64,000 nt of DNA from CAWKEY01 sp963696315 (GTDB lineage: Bacteria > Pseudomonadota > Gammaproteobacteria > Methylococcales > Methylomonadaceae). The position numbers and the translations under genes were made by a program. Within the stretch, counting starts at the first letter, position 1; the number at the start of each line of letters is the position of its first letter. Of this stretch, positions 17,701 through 25,715 are shown piece by piece. The stretch spans positions 1 through 64,000 of the forward strand of contig CAVOJU010000003.1 of NCBI GenBank assembly GCA_963696315.1. Direction: 5' to 3'. A model generated the notes under the pieces. It did not search any database, had not been told where the DNA came from, and worked only from the letters and a program-made list of their open reading frames with translations.

Positions 17701-18052
17701 TTTTTACTGTTTTAATGGTGAAACTTTTGATAAACAGGGTGCTGCCATCGACGGTAACACGAAACTGCACCTGGTCCATGACCCGCAAGTGCATGTTTTT
17801 CAAAACCGGAATATATTCATCCAGAAAGCGCTGTTGGCGGCTGTGAAAATGCAGACGGTAGTGATCGACGCTCTGACAGGGATTAACAAGGCTGATGCCT
17901 TGCAGGTTGGATGCCAATACCTGCTCAAGATGCAGACTGTCTTTTATTGCGTAACGCGGGGGAACCAGGGCTTGATATTCCGCCGGAAACGCGGCTGCGT
18001 ATTTCTGCCACAATTGGCTGCCGGCTTGCCTGCCCAAAGCCCTTTCAGCCAA
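14762..18052 (-). CDS. NAD-specific glutamate dehydrogenase, large-subunit (GdhB-like) family, short form
   Basis: Oxidises glutamate to 2-oxoglutarate plus ammonia with NAD. The dehydrogenase core lies at residues ~290-700: ISRGGIRWSDRPDDFRTEIL, the active lysine loop NALIIPTGAKGGFV, and FTVVGIGSMDGDVFGNGML. The open frame has 1096 residues, while the common bacterial L-GDH180 form is about 1600, so the N-terminal ACT-like domains are missing or mostly so. No ATG exists near the start: TTG at 18052 sits 3 nt from an AGGA, and an in-frame stop follows shortly upstream. It may be the naturally shorter ~115 kDa class, or a truncated long form. The start is therefore uncertain. The next gene is 75 bp upstream. 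Confidence 0.85.
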   Translation of the reverse strand: MAERALGRQAGSQLWQKYAAAFPAEYQALVPPRYAIKDSLHLEQVLASNLQGISLVNPCQSVDHYRLHFHSRQQRFLDEYIPVLKNMHLRVMDQVQFRVTVDGSTLFIKSFTIKTVKSQPESFRRLTSSLLEAIQAVLDDKVENDALNSLLVLTGLNWQAIDVFRAYRNYYLQLGHPTTRASFHHALINNPQVALCLFNYFEARFRPHPDWDDAMVREEQMLLPLRMQLLDSMTTVDDINDDRILRTLFNLIDATMRCNFHQRRSQPDYFIAFKINSLGVIELPAPKPQNEIYVHAVDMEGIHLRMGKISRGGIRWSDRPDDFRTEILGLMQTQTSKNALIIPTGAKGGFVVKKNGTQPDFKAAGKKAYITLIRGLLDLTDNYVEDRVVRAPDLVAYDDADPYLVVAADKGTARFSDIANSVAAEYRFWLGDAFASGGSRGYDHKALGITARGAWECIKRHFRELGKNIQSEAFTVVGIGSMDGDVFGNGMLLSPHTRLLAAFSGQHIFIDPDPMAGDGPFNERKRLFELPGSSWNDYDRTLISAGGGVYARSAKDIPVSPELKKWLGLRYKSLDGESLIRYLLTAPVDLLWLGGIGTYVKASTEKHEEVGDHANDNVRVDAAELHARVVGEGANLGLTQKARIEYSLQGGRINTDAVDNSAGVDTSDHEVNLKILLMGLHKKQLITDYQPLFVSMTGEVCELVLADNYAQSLCLSLEQLRCAENPEIYLQLADRLEAQGFLDRAVESFPQSKAVLARPGQTLTRPELAVLMAASKMQLTEEIQQQASLIRESCCDCYLEAYFPEQVRARFGRDLSAHPLAAAIKATVVSNKIINQAGCRFLRLNTGSEDLNTLDNVSCYLTFDRVLDGDELRQTIHALDTKIAADSQYRVLLQLENILAGFCRWAALRDKKIRPNDQTILCYKRHLTEYESYFKQHSEPFSEQLEDYRQEGIPDPLAQRLLLIGSLQDFPLIVSMTAETSQDFITVLTLFNETTRYLGLDEIHEQLANRPLHDYWERKVANDLLEDLKRMTGLVIKQVLASKTATCAEFFGNPAQTHKINRYRRLYQDISNSLPATLLPAIVLSKELERLLASDS

Positions 18053-18127
18053 TTTCCTGAAATGATAGCAGCCAGGATTTAGCTATCGGCTTCATGATCT
18101 GTCGCTACTATTTTCAAAGCACCCGCC

Positions 18128-18562
18128 TCACTTCAAATATTTGATAATCTCAAGCACATTGCAATCGCCCTGCCGGGTGTAGGTAACCGAATCCATCAGG
18201 GTCTTGATGAAGAAGATGCCCATTCCGCCTTCTTTGGGATGATCAAAATCGGGCAGCGGTACGGTTTCCAGATCAAAGCCCTGGCCGTGGTCATAGACCT
18301 TAATATTCAGCTCGCTTTGCTGAATATGGATACTGATCCTGACCGTGTCTTTGGGTTTGTTGTCGGCATGTTTGATGGCATTGGTGGTTGCTTCGGTCAG
18401 CACCAGGTTTAAATGGTAGGCCAGGGCCTCGCGATCGCCGGAGAAATTATCCAGCTCTTTGCCGATGCGTTCACCAATGCTGCCAATCAGATCCAGATAT
18501 TTGGTTTGTGTCGGGATGATGACATCGACCTGAAAATCAGTACTACAGGCGTTAGGTTTCAT
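18128..18562 (-). CDS. RsbW-like anti-sigma factor (serine kinase ATPase domain)
   Basis: A GHKL ATP-binding domain of about 144 residues. The N box is LTEATTNAIKHAD, the G1 box is YDHGQGFD, and GGMGIFFIKTLMDSV forms the G2/lid. Such proteins phosphorylate a partner STAS protein or sequester a sigma factor. The ATG at 18562 lies inside the end of the STAS gene (stop 18552-18554), an 11-bp overlap showing translational coupling. No sigma factor or PP2C phosphatase is nearby, so the target must be encoded elsewhere. Confidence 0.88.
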   Translation of the reverse strand: MKPNACSTDFQVDVIIPTQTKYLDLIGSIGERIGKELDNFSGDREALAYHLNLVLTEATTNAIKHADNKPKDTVRISIHIQQSELNIKVYDHGQGFDLETVPLPDFDHPKEGGMGIFFIKTLMDSVTYTRQGDCNVLEIIKYLK

Positions 18563-18890
18563 TGTCGAAAACCTCGTCCAAATCGGCATAAATTTCAAAC
18601 ACCCTGTTTAAACGTGTCAACTCAAACATGGACAGCACCTGCGTCTGCACGTTCGATAAAGCCAGCTTTCCCGACTTGGCCGCCGCATTCTTGTAGCCTG
18701 ACAGCAATGCCCCCAAACCAGAGCTGTCAATAAAGCGCACGCGTTCGAGTTGAACAATAATAGTGCTCTCGCCCTGCTCTATCAGATGCAGAATATATTC
18801 TTTTAATTCGCCTGAATTATGCGCATCTATGCGCTCCTCCTGAATATACAGAACACTACAGCCATTGATTTTTTCCAGATTCAGATTCAT
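18552..18890 (-). CDS. STAS-domain anti-anti-sigma factor
   Basis: A 112-residue single-domain protein of the SpoIIAA/RsbV type. The loop RVRFIDSSGLGALLSGYKNA contains the serine normally phosphorylated by the partner kinase. ATG at 18890 gives MNLNLEKINGCSVLYIQ. It forms a two-gene unit with the RsbW-like protein that overlaps its end. Together they would switch a sigma factor or another output, such as a c-di-GMP or surface pathway, by partner exchange. Confidence 0.88.
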   Translation of the reverse strand: MNLNLEKINGCSVLYIQEERIDAHNSGELKEYILHLIEQGESTIIVQLERVRFIDSSGLGALLSGYKNAAAKSGKLALSNVQTQVLSMFELTRLNRVFEIYADLDEVFDNET

Positions 18891-19010
18891 AGGTTTCTTC
18901 TTGCCAAGCCAGCCGTATAGTTGAATTTGTTTTCCGAATCATAGCACTATCAATATTTTTGTCTTCGTTTATTAGCCCTCAATAAAATCAAAAAACCATC
19001 TTTCAATTTT

Positions 19011-19033
19011 TAATGCGAATTGTTATTATTTAC
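19011..19033. promoter_or_regulatory. Fur-box-like site upstream of bfd-bfr
   Basis: An A/T-rich stretch reading AATGCGAATTGTTATTATTT lies 30-50 nt before the bfd ATG and matches the NATWAT array of Fur operators at most positions. Iron control of bfd is common. A better match precedes feoA at 32203-32221. Match judged by eye only. Confidence 0.4.
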
Positions 19034-19061
19034 ATGACATCACTTCCTGGAGATTTATACG

Positions 19062-19277
19062 ATGTATGTATGCGTTTGCAAAGCAGTCACTGACAGCCAG
19101 ATAAAAAATGCTATTGCCGAGGGCGCCTGCACGCGCCGTCAGTTATTTCAATGCTTTGGCGTCGGCGGCGACTGCGGAAAATGCAATAAACAGGTTAAAG
19201 AATTGCTTGACGAAAATCGGCAACAACAACCTATAATGCCGGAGGCATCCAACCAACCTGTTCTTATTGCATATTAA
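19062..19277 (+). CDS. bfd: Bacterioferritin-associated ferredoxin
   Basis: A 71-residue [2Fe-2S] protein with CVCKAVTD at the N-terminus and CGKCNKQV near residue 45, giving the four cluster cysteines of Bfd. It delivers electrons to bacterioferritin to release stored iron. ATG at 19062 follows a GGAG in ACTTCCTGGAG. Only 15 bp separate it from bfr on the same strand, and a Fur-like site precedes it, so the two form an iron-storage operon. Confidence 0.93.
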   Translation: MYVCVCKAVTDSQIKNAIAEGACTRRQLFQCFGVGGDCGKCNKQVKELLDENRQQQPIMPEASNQPVLIAY

Positions 19278-19292
19278 AACCCGAGGTGTGGC

Positions 19293-19757
19293 ATGAAAGG
19301 CGATACGAAAGTCATAGAATTTCTTAATAAAGCCCTGACCAATGAATTGACCGCCATTAACCAGTATTTTCTGCATGCGCGCATGTACAAAAACTGGGGC
19401 TTTGCAAAACTTAACGAGAAGGAATATGACGAATCGATTGATGAAATGAAGCACGCCGATCAATTGATTGAGCGCATTCTGTTCCTGGAAGGCTTGCCCA
19501 ATCTACAAAATCTCGACAAGTTAATGATCGGCGAGAATCCCCTGGAAATGCTGGAATGCGATTTAAAACTGGAACAAATCGCCGTTCCCTTGTTGAAAAC
19601 AGCCATCGCCTATTGCGAGAGTATTCAGGATTATGTGTCCCGTGAATTATTTGAGCACATTCTTGAAAATGAAGAAGACCATATCGACTGGCTGGAAACC
19701 CAGCTGGAATTAATCGACAAAATTGGACTGCAAAATTATTTGCAGTCACAAATGTGA
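19293..19757 (+). CDS. bfr: Bacterioferritin
   Basis: Ferritin-like 24-mer that oxidises and stores iron. The ferroxidase ligands are all in place: E18, E51 and H54 in DEMKHAD, E94, and E127 with H130 in ENEEDHIDW. Methionine 52 can ligate the inter-subunit haem. Length is 154 residues, typical of the family. It follows bfd by 15 bp. A perfect TATAAT (19781-19786) lies just after it and probably serves trhO. Confidence 0.93.
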   Translation: MKGDTKVIEFLNKALTNELTAINQYFLHARMYKNWGFAKLNEKEYDESIDEMKHADQLIERILFLEGLPNLQNLDKLMIGENPLEMLECDLKLEQIAVPLLKTAIAYCESIQDYVSRELFEHILENEEDHIDWLETQLELIDKIGLQNYLQSQM

Positions 19758-19839
19758 GCCCCAAAAACCTCCTGTTCTCGTATAATAGCGCTCTTTTTTG
19801 CCCCGGATTTACGTTCCGGCTTGCAACGAGGAACCGCTG

Positions 19840-20850
19840 ATGTCTCAAATTGTCGTTTGTGCGCTGTACAAATTTGTCACCCTGGAAAACTATCAGGATT
19901 TACGCCAGCCCTTGCTGACTGTCATGACCGGCAACCAGGTGCGCGGCACACTCTTGCTGGCTCATGAAGGCATCAACGGTACCGTCGCCGGCTCCCGCCA
20001 GGCTATCGACGCCCTGTTGAACTGGTTGCGCAGCGACCCGCGTCTGGGCGATATTGATTTCAAAGAATCCTTGACCGACATACCACCCTTCAATCGCAGC
20101 AAAGTCAAACTGAAAAAAGAAATCGTCACCCTGGGTGTGGAAGGCATTGATCCTAAACAGGTGGTCGGCACCTATGTACAGCCAGAAGACTGGAATGCGC
20201 TGATCTCCGATCCCGACGTATTGGTGGTGGATACCCGCAACGATTACGAGGTGAAGGTTGGCACTTTTAAGAACGCCATCAATCCGAAAACCGACAGCTT
20301 TCGCGAGTTCCCGGACTACGTCAAAGCCCATCTTGATCCCGGAAAACACAAAAAAGTCGCCATGTTCTGCACCGGCGGCATACGCTGTGAAAAATCGACC
20401 GCTTTTTTAAAACAACAGGGCTTTGATGAGGTGTATCACCTGAAAGGCGGCATATTAAAATACCTGGAACACGTACCCGCTGAAGAAACCCTTTGGCAAG
20501 GCGAGTGCTTTGTCTTTGACGACCGCATAACCGTTAATCATCGGCTTGAAAAAGGCAGTTACGACCAATGCAACGCTTGCCGCCTGCCGATTACCGAAGC
20601 CGATAAAGCCAGCGCTCACTATGAGCAAGGCGTGAGCTGCCCGCATTGTTGGGATAAAGTCACGCCGGAACAGAAAGCCCGCTTCATGGAACGGGAAAAA
20701 CAGATGCAACTGGCCAGACAGCGCGGTGAAGCACATATTGGCGCCGATGCCGCCAGGACGCTGACCGACAAACGCAATGCCAAGCTGCTGCGCCGGCAAG
20801 CGCTACCGGCTGACCAGGATGTGCCTGTCCTTGCGAATATGAAAATTTAA
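19840..20850 (+). CDS. trhO: tRNA uridine-5-hydroxylase, rhodanese family (TrhO/YceA)
   Basis: Oxygen-dependent enzyme making 5-hydroxyuridine at tRNA position 34. The N-terminal acylphosphatase-like region includes LLAHEGINGTVAGS. The rhodanese domain has active cysteine 'MFCTGGIRCEKS' around residue 180, and a C-terminal zinc-like Cys set (CNACRLP, CPHCW) follows. I choose ATG 19840 (MSQIVVCALYKF), preceded by GAGGAA, giving 336 residues. The frame is open further upstream without conservation. The TATAAT at 19781-19786 is a likely -10, though its -35 is poor. Confidence 0.92.
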   Translation: MSQIVVCALYKFVTLENYQDLRQPLLTVMTGNQVRGTLLLAHEGINGTVAGSRQAIDALLNWLRSDPRLGDIDFKESLTDIPPFNRSKVKLKKEIVTLGVEGIDPKQVVGTYVQPEDWNALISDPDVLVVDTRNDYEVKVGTFKNAINPKTDSFREFPDYVKAHLDPGKHKKVAMFCTGGIRCEKSTAFLKQQGFDEVYHLKGGILKYLEHVPAEETLWQGECFVFDDRITVNHRLEKGSYDQCNACRLPITEADKASAHYEQGVSCPHCWDKVTPEQKARFMEREKQMQLARQRGEAHIGADAARTLTDKRNAKLLRRQALPADQDVPVLANMKI

Positions 20851-20868
20851 CTCAAACACATTGCCATC

Positions 20869-21486
20869 ATGAAAGCGCAAATAGGCAAAAAAGCCCCGTT
20901 ACTAGCCGTATCTGACTGGCTGCAAGGCGCAGCTGTCAACTTTGACCAGTTATCAGGCCGCGTCGTGCTGGTGGAAGTGTTTCAGGTTAATTGCCCCGGT
21001 TGTTTTTTGTATGCCCTGCCCCAGGCCATTGACCTCTATGAGCGCTACGCAGACCACGGCTTATCGGTATTGGGGGTTGCAACGGCTTTTGAAGATTTTG
21101 ACAAAAACAACCTGGAAAATTTAGTCCGCCTGATTGAAAACGGCGAAGTCATCGGCGAAACCTTGCGCCTGTTAGGCCAGCACGGCAAATTATCAGGCAA
21201 TCGCCTGCCCTATCGCATCCCCTTTCCTGTGGCGATGGATCGTTTAACCAAACGCCAGGCTGAGGTGAGCGAAAATGAGGTCTCGGCCTTTATCGAAGAC
21301 CGCTTCCCAGACTTTGCACGGCAACCCGGCGCCAATCAACAGAACATAAGGGAACAAGTCTGGCGCTATTTGCAGCCGCTCGACTATCATGCAGAAACCT
21401 TTGAACGCTTCGATTTAAAAGGCACGCCTTCGCATATTCTGGTGGACAAACAAGGCGTATTAAGGGATTGTATTTTTCGGCGCTGA
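20869..21486 (+). CDS. Thioredoxin-like redoxin (TlpA/AhpC-TSA fold)
   Basis: A 205-residue thioredoxin-fold protein. N-terminal strand-helix elements are followed by the redox motif NCPGCF (CxxC) around residue 43 and a cis-Pro-type KGTPSHILVDKQG near the C-terminus. Between them is an insertion of about 90 residues (from FEDFDKN to DYHAETF), larger than in simple thioredoxins. No signal peptide, so probably cytoplasmic. It begins 18 nt after trhO on the same strand and may be cotranscribed. Substrate unknown. Confidence 0.8.
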   Translation: MKAQIGKKAPLLAVSDWLQGAAVNFDQLSGRVVLVEVFQVNCPGCFLYALPQAIDLYERYADHGLSVLGVATAFEDFDKNNLENLVRLIENGEVIGETLRLLGQHGKLSGNRLPYRIPFPVAMDRLTKRQAEVSENEVSAFIEDRFPDFARQPGANQQNIREQVWRYLQPLDYHAETFERFDLKGTPSHILVDKQGVLRDCIFRR

Positions 21487-21603
21487 TCCTGATCTGGAAA
21501 TGCGCTTGTTGGGATTGTTGCGGGAATAGAACAGGATCGATGGGGGTGTTTTTGATATTGCCAGAATTTCACATACACTCAGCTAAGCGGCTTTTTTAGC
21601 TTA

Positions 21604-21669
21604 AAAAGCTTCCAAGCTGTGATTCCAGCTTTCCATTGCCGTATTGTCATATCAGTCGCCTTTCCTGCT
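21604..21669 (-). mobile_element. IS3-family transposase C-terminal scrap
   Basis: Minus-strand reading gives SRKGD, a TGA where the family has Cys, then YDNTAMESWNHSLEAF and a stop. This is the well-known SRKGDCYDNAAMESF-type segment of IS3 orfB (rve) transposases. No other part is recognisable, so it is a relic. The remaining bases of the 21487-21808 gap hold no gene I can support; the frame 21652-21846 merely joins this scrap to the end of the next gene. Confidence 0.65.
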
Positions 21670-21808
21670 CGAACTACCAATCAAATCAATTGGTTCTGAC
21701 TGACTGCAGGGTTTCTGGTAACGAGGAGGGAAATCAATAAATTCAACTCTCCCGTAGACTAACTGGACGGATTCATCGTTGCGAAGCACATTCACCAGTC
21801 TTTTCAAT

Positions 21809-23197
21809 TCACTGCTGTTCATGCCCGTGCAGCGCCATACCAGCAAACGAGGACCAGGCGCTGAATTGTTTTTCCAGAGCTGGCAATAGCTCCATCAGCG
21901 CACCGGGTTGTTGGAAAAAGCTGGTGCTGGAACCATCTATTTTTCGGCTGTACACAAAACGGTAAGCCATCCCCCCCGGCAAATCCTGCGCTTGATCTTG
22001 CAATAACAGAAAAACTGGCGCAGCCTTGAAATCGAAGCGCCACAGTTCCCCGCTTTGGGCCCTCGTGTACATCCGCCGTTCTTCTTCATCCATGCTCAGC
22101 GATTCGAGAGCAATATATACGGCTTTTTGCCGCAGTTCGCCCCAGGCCAGAATCTTGTCCGCAAATTCGCGAATCTGTTCGGGATCGGTGCGGTAATTCA
22201 TTAGCGTTATGCTGACGATACTGGCTTCGACATTATCCAGTAGCGCGGCGCCGTCGCCGTGCAAGGGATCTAGCCAAAAGGGCAAAACCATATCAAGCGG
22301 CAGAGACGGCGCTATCTGATGAACGGCGTTGACTGTTTTCGCCTGTTTTTGCAACCAGACCGCCGGATTCAACTGATAGCCGGGCAGCAAATAGGGCTCT
22401 ATATCGAGCTGAAGACCGTCCAGCCGTTGTTGGGCGCTGCTGCTGGCATTGAACATCTGATAGGCACTGGCCAATGCCAGAAAATGCTGCCTGCCCTGAT
22501 CCAACACGGCCTGAGGATCCCCGAGCACTGCCCATACCTGCAAACCACGTTGATGGGCGATGTCCGAAAATTGCCGTAGCTGTTCGCTATGTTGCACCCG
22601 GCCTTCATTCACCGGCACGGTGATATAGATGCGCCGTAACGCCAGGCTTGTTTGAGTATCGAAAATTCGCCAAGGCGTATCCAGCCAGGAAGCAGGCTCC
22701 CAGAACCAGGAAGCGCGCAAAGGCGAAAAGCGAGGCGCTTTACCCGACGGTCGTGGTTTGACTGAGGCCAAAGGTGGCTGCGCCTCGGAATCGCCGCTTG
22801 CAATAATTTCACTAACCTTAAAGCGGCCGTTGATTGCCTTGCCTTGCAAGCCGATTTGCTTGGCAGTCGAGGTCGCCGGTTCAGTAAAACCAGCCCAGGC
22901 CAGTTTGTCGGTGCTAACCGGTAACTCTCGCATTTCACAACCTGAATTCTCAGGCTGTATTGCTGTTAACTGCAAGAAGATGACTTTTTCTTGCACATCG
23001 AAAATATGGGCGAGATAACCTGTCTCCTGATTCTTCAGTGCCGACAACGGCAGACCTGCACACATCGACAACCAAGCGCCATGACTTTGACAGGAAGCAC
23101 CTAGCAGGACTCCCAAAAAACAGAGTCTTGCACGACTGCCGATCAACTTGCAGCAAATGTTGTTAGTCAATATGCGATGAAATAATTCATTAATCAT
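21809..23197 (-). CDS. Exported TIM-barrel (glycoside-hydrolase-like) protein of a polysaccharide cassette
   Basis: About 462 residues from ATG 23197, which overlaps the glycosyltransferase stop as ATGA; an ATG at 23224 is also possible. A hydrophobic N-terminal segment (RLCFLGVLLGASCQSHGA) looks like a signal peptide or lipoprotein-type leader. The C-terminal half has barrel strands such as RRIYITVPVNEG and LQVWAVLGDP, then RLDGLQLDIEPYLLPG, whose D-x-E resembles the catalytic strand of GH18/GH114-like hydrolases, and VSITLMNYRTDP. I do not recognise a named family. As last gene of the operon it may trim or process the exported glycan. Confidence 0.65.
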   Translation of the reverse strand: MINELFHRILTNNICCKLIGSRARLCFLGVLLGASCQSHGAWLSMCAGLPLSALKNQETGYLAHIFDVQEKVIFLQLTAIQPENSGCEMRELPVSTDKLAWAGFTEPATSTAKQIGLQGKAINGRFKVSEIIASGDSEAQPPLASVKPRPSGKAPRFSPLRASWFWEPASWLDTPWRIFDTQTSLALRRIYITVPVNEGRVQHSEQLRQFSDIAHQRGLQVWAVLGDPQAVLDQGRQHFLALASAYQMFNASSSAQQRLDGLQLDIEPYLLPGYQLNPAVWLQKQAKTVNAVHQIAPSLPLDMVLPFWLDPLHGDGAALLDNVEASIVSITLMNYRTDPEQIREFADKILAWGELRQKAVYIALESLSMDEEERRMYTRAQSGELWRFDFKAAPVFLLLQDQAQDLPGGMAYRFVYSRKIDGSSTSFFQQPGALMELLPALEKQFSAWSSFAGMALHGHEQQ

Positions 23198-24630
23198 GTT
23201 CGAGCTTCCCGCTGTTTTTGCCATGAACCATTTCTTTTCATCTCGCCCCAGCCCTGTTTTTTACCGAACAGCCAGCGGAACAGCCCCATCAGCCGCCACA
23301 CCGAGTTCAATTGACGGAAACCAAAGTTTTCCAGAACGCCGCAAATAGCAATCCCAGATATTTGTCTGGGCCTGTCATAAAGATGGAACGACATTTCTTC
23401 CAGCAGCAGACTGGACAACGATAGCAGCAGGCCCATACCGATAGCCGCAAAAATAAAGATTAGGAACACCGGCCATGAAATAAAATCCAGCCAAAAGAAA
23501 ACAGCCATTAAAACATAGCCAGTGACCTCTATCATTGGCCCCAGGCATTCGAATAACAGCATAAATGGGAAAGCCAGCCAGCCGGGGACTCCGCCATTGC
23601 GGCTAAACAGTAGGCCAAAATTTCCAAACAAGCTCTCGCACAAGCCTCGCTGCCAGCGAATCCGCTGATTTTTCAACGTGCTAAAGTCTTCCGGCACCTC
23701 AGTCCAGGAAATGGGATCGGGCACAAACACCATCCGGTAGGCTATTTTCCGTTTGCGCAACAATCGATGCATGCGCACCACCAGTTCCATGTCCTCGCCA
23801 ACCGTATCGGTGCGGAAACCGCCCACATCCAGCACCGTTTCCTTACGAAAAACACCGTAGGCCCCGGAAATAATCAACAATCCATCCACCGTTGACCAAC
23901 CCAGCCTGCCGAACAAAAAAGCCCGCAGATATTCGACGACCTGAAACAAAGCCAGCAAATTACTCGGCAGACCAACTTTCTTGATAAATCCGTCGGTTAC
24001 TGTGCAGCCGTTTGCCACCCGCACCGTACCGCCAACCGCCACCACTCGACTGTCTTCCATAAAAGGATAGATAATACCCTGCAAACTGTTGCGTGGCAAA
24101 GTACTGTCGGCATCAACGCAGCAGAACAGCGGATAATAGGAAGCATTGATTCCGGCATTCAGCGCATCGGCTTTGCCGCCGTTTTCCTTGTCGATTACCC
24201 GCAGGTTTGGATGCCGCGTCGAACGGTAAATCCCGCGTACGGTTTTAGTTTTTAAGCGTTCGCGATTAACTTCCGGAAACGGCAGCAGGCCGAAAGTGTT
24301 TTTTAGAACCGCCAGCGTATCGTCCCTGGAGCCGTCATTGATTATAATCACTTCAAACAAAGGGTAGCTGAGCTGCAGCATCGATTGAATCGACGCGACT
24401 ATAGTCTCTTGCTCATTATAGGCTGGCACCAAAATACTGACCGGCGGTTCCAGGCCGGAATAAATTTGCGGCAAGCCCTCCAGCACCTTGTTGGGCATGT
24501 AAACTTTAAGGTTAAAGATAGAAAGCAGATTTAGGGTCAGATAAAAGCTATTGATCGCAACGAAATACGTCAAAAAAAACCATTCGCTAAAAATGACGAA
24601 CTGATGCCAATTGATATCAAACTCACTCAT
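23194..24630 (-). CDS. Processive family 2 glycosyltransferase, inner membrane
   Basis: 478 residues with one N-terminal and about three C-terminal membrane helices around a cytoplasmic GT-A domain. The motifs of processive enzymes are complete: ILVPAYNEQETI, INDGSRDD, the metal-binding CVDADST, VGEDMELVVR and QRIRWQRG. This resembles hyaluronan/PNAG/cellulose-type synthases, and no PilZ domain is fused. ATG 24630 overlaps the HEAT gene stop (ATGA), and its own stop overlaps the TIM-barrel gene, so all are coupled. The polymer is unknown. Confidence 0.87.
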   Translation of the reverse strand: MSEFDINWHQFVIFSEWFFLTYFVAINSFYLTLNLLSIFNLKVYMPNKVLEGLPQIYSGLEPPVSILVPAYNEQETIVASIQSMLQLSYPLFEVIIINDGSRDDTLAVLKNTFGLLPFPEVNRERLKTKTVRGIYRSTRHPNLRVIDKENGGKADALNAGINASYYPLFCCVDADSTLPRNSLQGIIYPFMEDSRVVAVGGTVRVANGCTVTDGFIKKVGLPSNLLALFQVVEYLRAFLFGRLGWSTVDGLLIISGAYGVFRKETVLDVGGFRTDTVGEDMELVVRMHRLLRKRKIAYRMVFVPDPISWTEVPEDFSTLKNQRIRWQRGLCESLFGNFGLLFSRNGGVPGWLAFPFMLLFECLGPMIEVTGYVLMAVFFWLDFISWPVFLIFIFAAIGMGLLLSLSSLLLEEMSFHLYDRPRQISGIAICGVLENFGFRQLNSVWRLMGLFRWLFGKKQGWGEMKRNGSWQKQREART

Positions 24631-25715
24631 CGGCGCACCTTTTCTGCAACGATCTGCAGCAACATGTCACGAGCAAAGACATCGGAACGACTGTCAATCA
24701 GTCGCTTGACGGCTCGACGATTAATAAACGGTAACTCGACCAACGCCTGAGCGGCACGGTAGCGCACCCACCATTCACCTGAATTGAGTAACGACAAAAG
24801 ATGATGGACGTCCTGAGGCATCCCCATTTTTCCCAATACTCCAGCAATCTGCATTTGCACTAGCCAGTGCGTGTCGCCGAATCGTGCCCGCACCAATTCC
24901 AGTTCCGATGGATGGCAAACCAGGCGCAGGCAGCCTGCCACCAGATGCGGATCGCTGCCGCCTGTCAGGTTTCTTGCCACCAAGGACAGCGGCTGATTGG
25001 TCCGCTCCGCATCAAGTAAACGCATCAACCGCAGCAGATAAGGCGGAGATTGCTCTGCCTCGCGTTCCAAATGGGTTAAAAAAGCCTGTTGAAACAGCGG
25101 GTCGGCCTGTTTCAACATCAGCGACAAACGGGTCAGCATCCAGTCCCGATGCTGGACAATCAGCGGCACGACAATAGCGCGGGCCTTGTCGGGATTAATC
25201 AAAACCAGTGCCCGTGCCGCCGTCATCGATAGCAAAGGCGAAGGTTTTTTCAGTAACACCAGGAGCTGATCCCAAGCCTGCATATCGCCCAAATGACCCA
25301 GCGCGGTTGCCGCAACTAATTGCTCTTCAAAACGGCCCTTGCGCAGCATTTTGTGGATTTTTGCTTCCAGAACAAAAGTGCGTAACGCCTGATTAAGCAG
25401 CAGTTTACTGTCGCCGCGAAGAATTTCCTGAAAATGTATCCACTGATAAAGAAAGTCCGGCAAATCACGAGTGGCGATTTTCGACGGTTCAGGATTTTCA
25501 CCCGCAATAAACCGAATCAACCAGTCCTGCGCTAATTCTCGAAAGCGGTTGCTGCGCCGTTCCCGGATCATCAACGCTATGCGCATTTGCAATACTCCCA
25601 ACAGCATTGCTACAGCGATCAGCATTGAAAAAGCCCCTATCCAGAAAGCGACGACAACGCGGCTGTCAGAAAGCGCGGCGAATTCCAAGTCCCACTCCTT
25701 GGCGAGTATAAGCAT
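24627..25715 (-). CDS. Membrane-anchored HEAT-repeat protein
   Basis: 362 residues. One transmembrane helix (residues ~20-46, VVVAFWIGAFSMLIAVAMLL) is followed by a cytoplasmic stretch and HEAT-type helical repeats, for instance AATALGHLGDMQAWDQLLVL and WWVRYRAAQALVELPFI. Such solenoids are usually scaffolds; here it may hold the glycosyltransferase in a complex or sense the activator. The ATG at 25715 lies within the end of the barrel gene (about 50 bp overlap); a later start is possible. The stop overlaps the GT2 ATG by four bases. Confidence 0.78.
   Translation of the reverse strand: MLILAKEWDLEFAALSDSRVVVAFWIGAFSMLIAVAMLLGVLQMRIALMIRERRSNRFRELAQDWLIRFIAGENPEPSKIATRDLPDFLYQWIHFQEILRGDSKLLLNQALRTFVLEAKIHKMLRKGRFEEQLVAATALGHLGDMQAWDQLLVLLKKPSPLLSMTAARALVLINPDKARAIVVPLIVQHRDWMLTRLSLMLKQADPLFQQAFLTHLEREAEQSPPYLLRLMRLLDAERTNQPLSLVARNLTGGSDPHLVAGCLRLVCHPSELELVRARFGDTHWLVQMQIAGVLGKMGMPQDVHHLLSLLNSGEWWVRYRAAQALVELPFINRRAVKRLIDSRSDVFARDMLLQIVAEKVRR

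Noticed and set aside
21652..21846. 64-codon minus-strand gene
   Set aside because: It joins the IS3 scrap to the end of the TIM-barrel gene; no unity or ribosome site.
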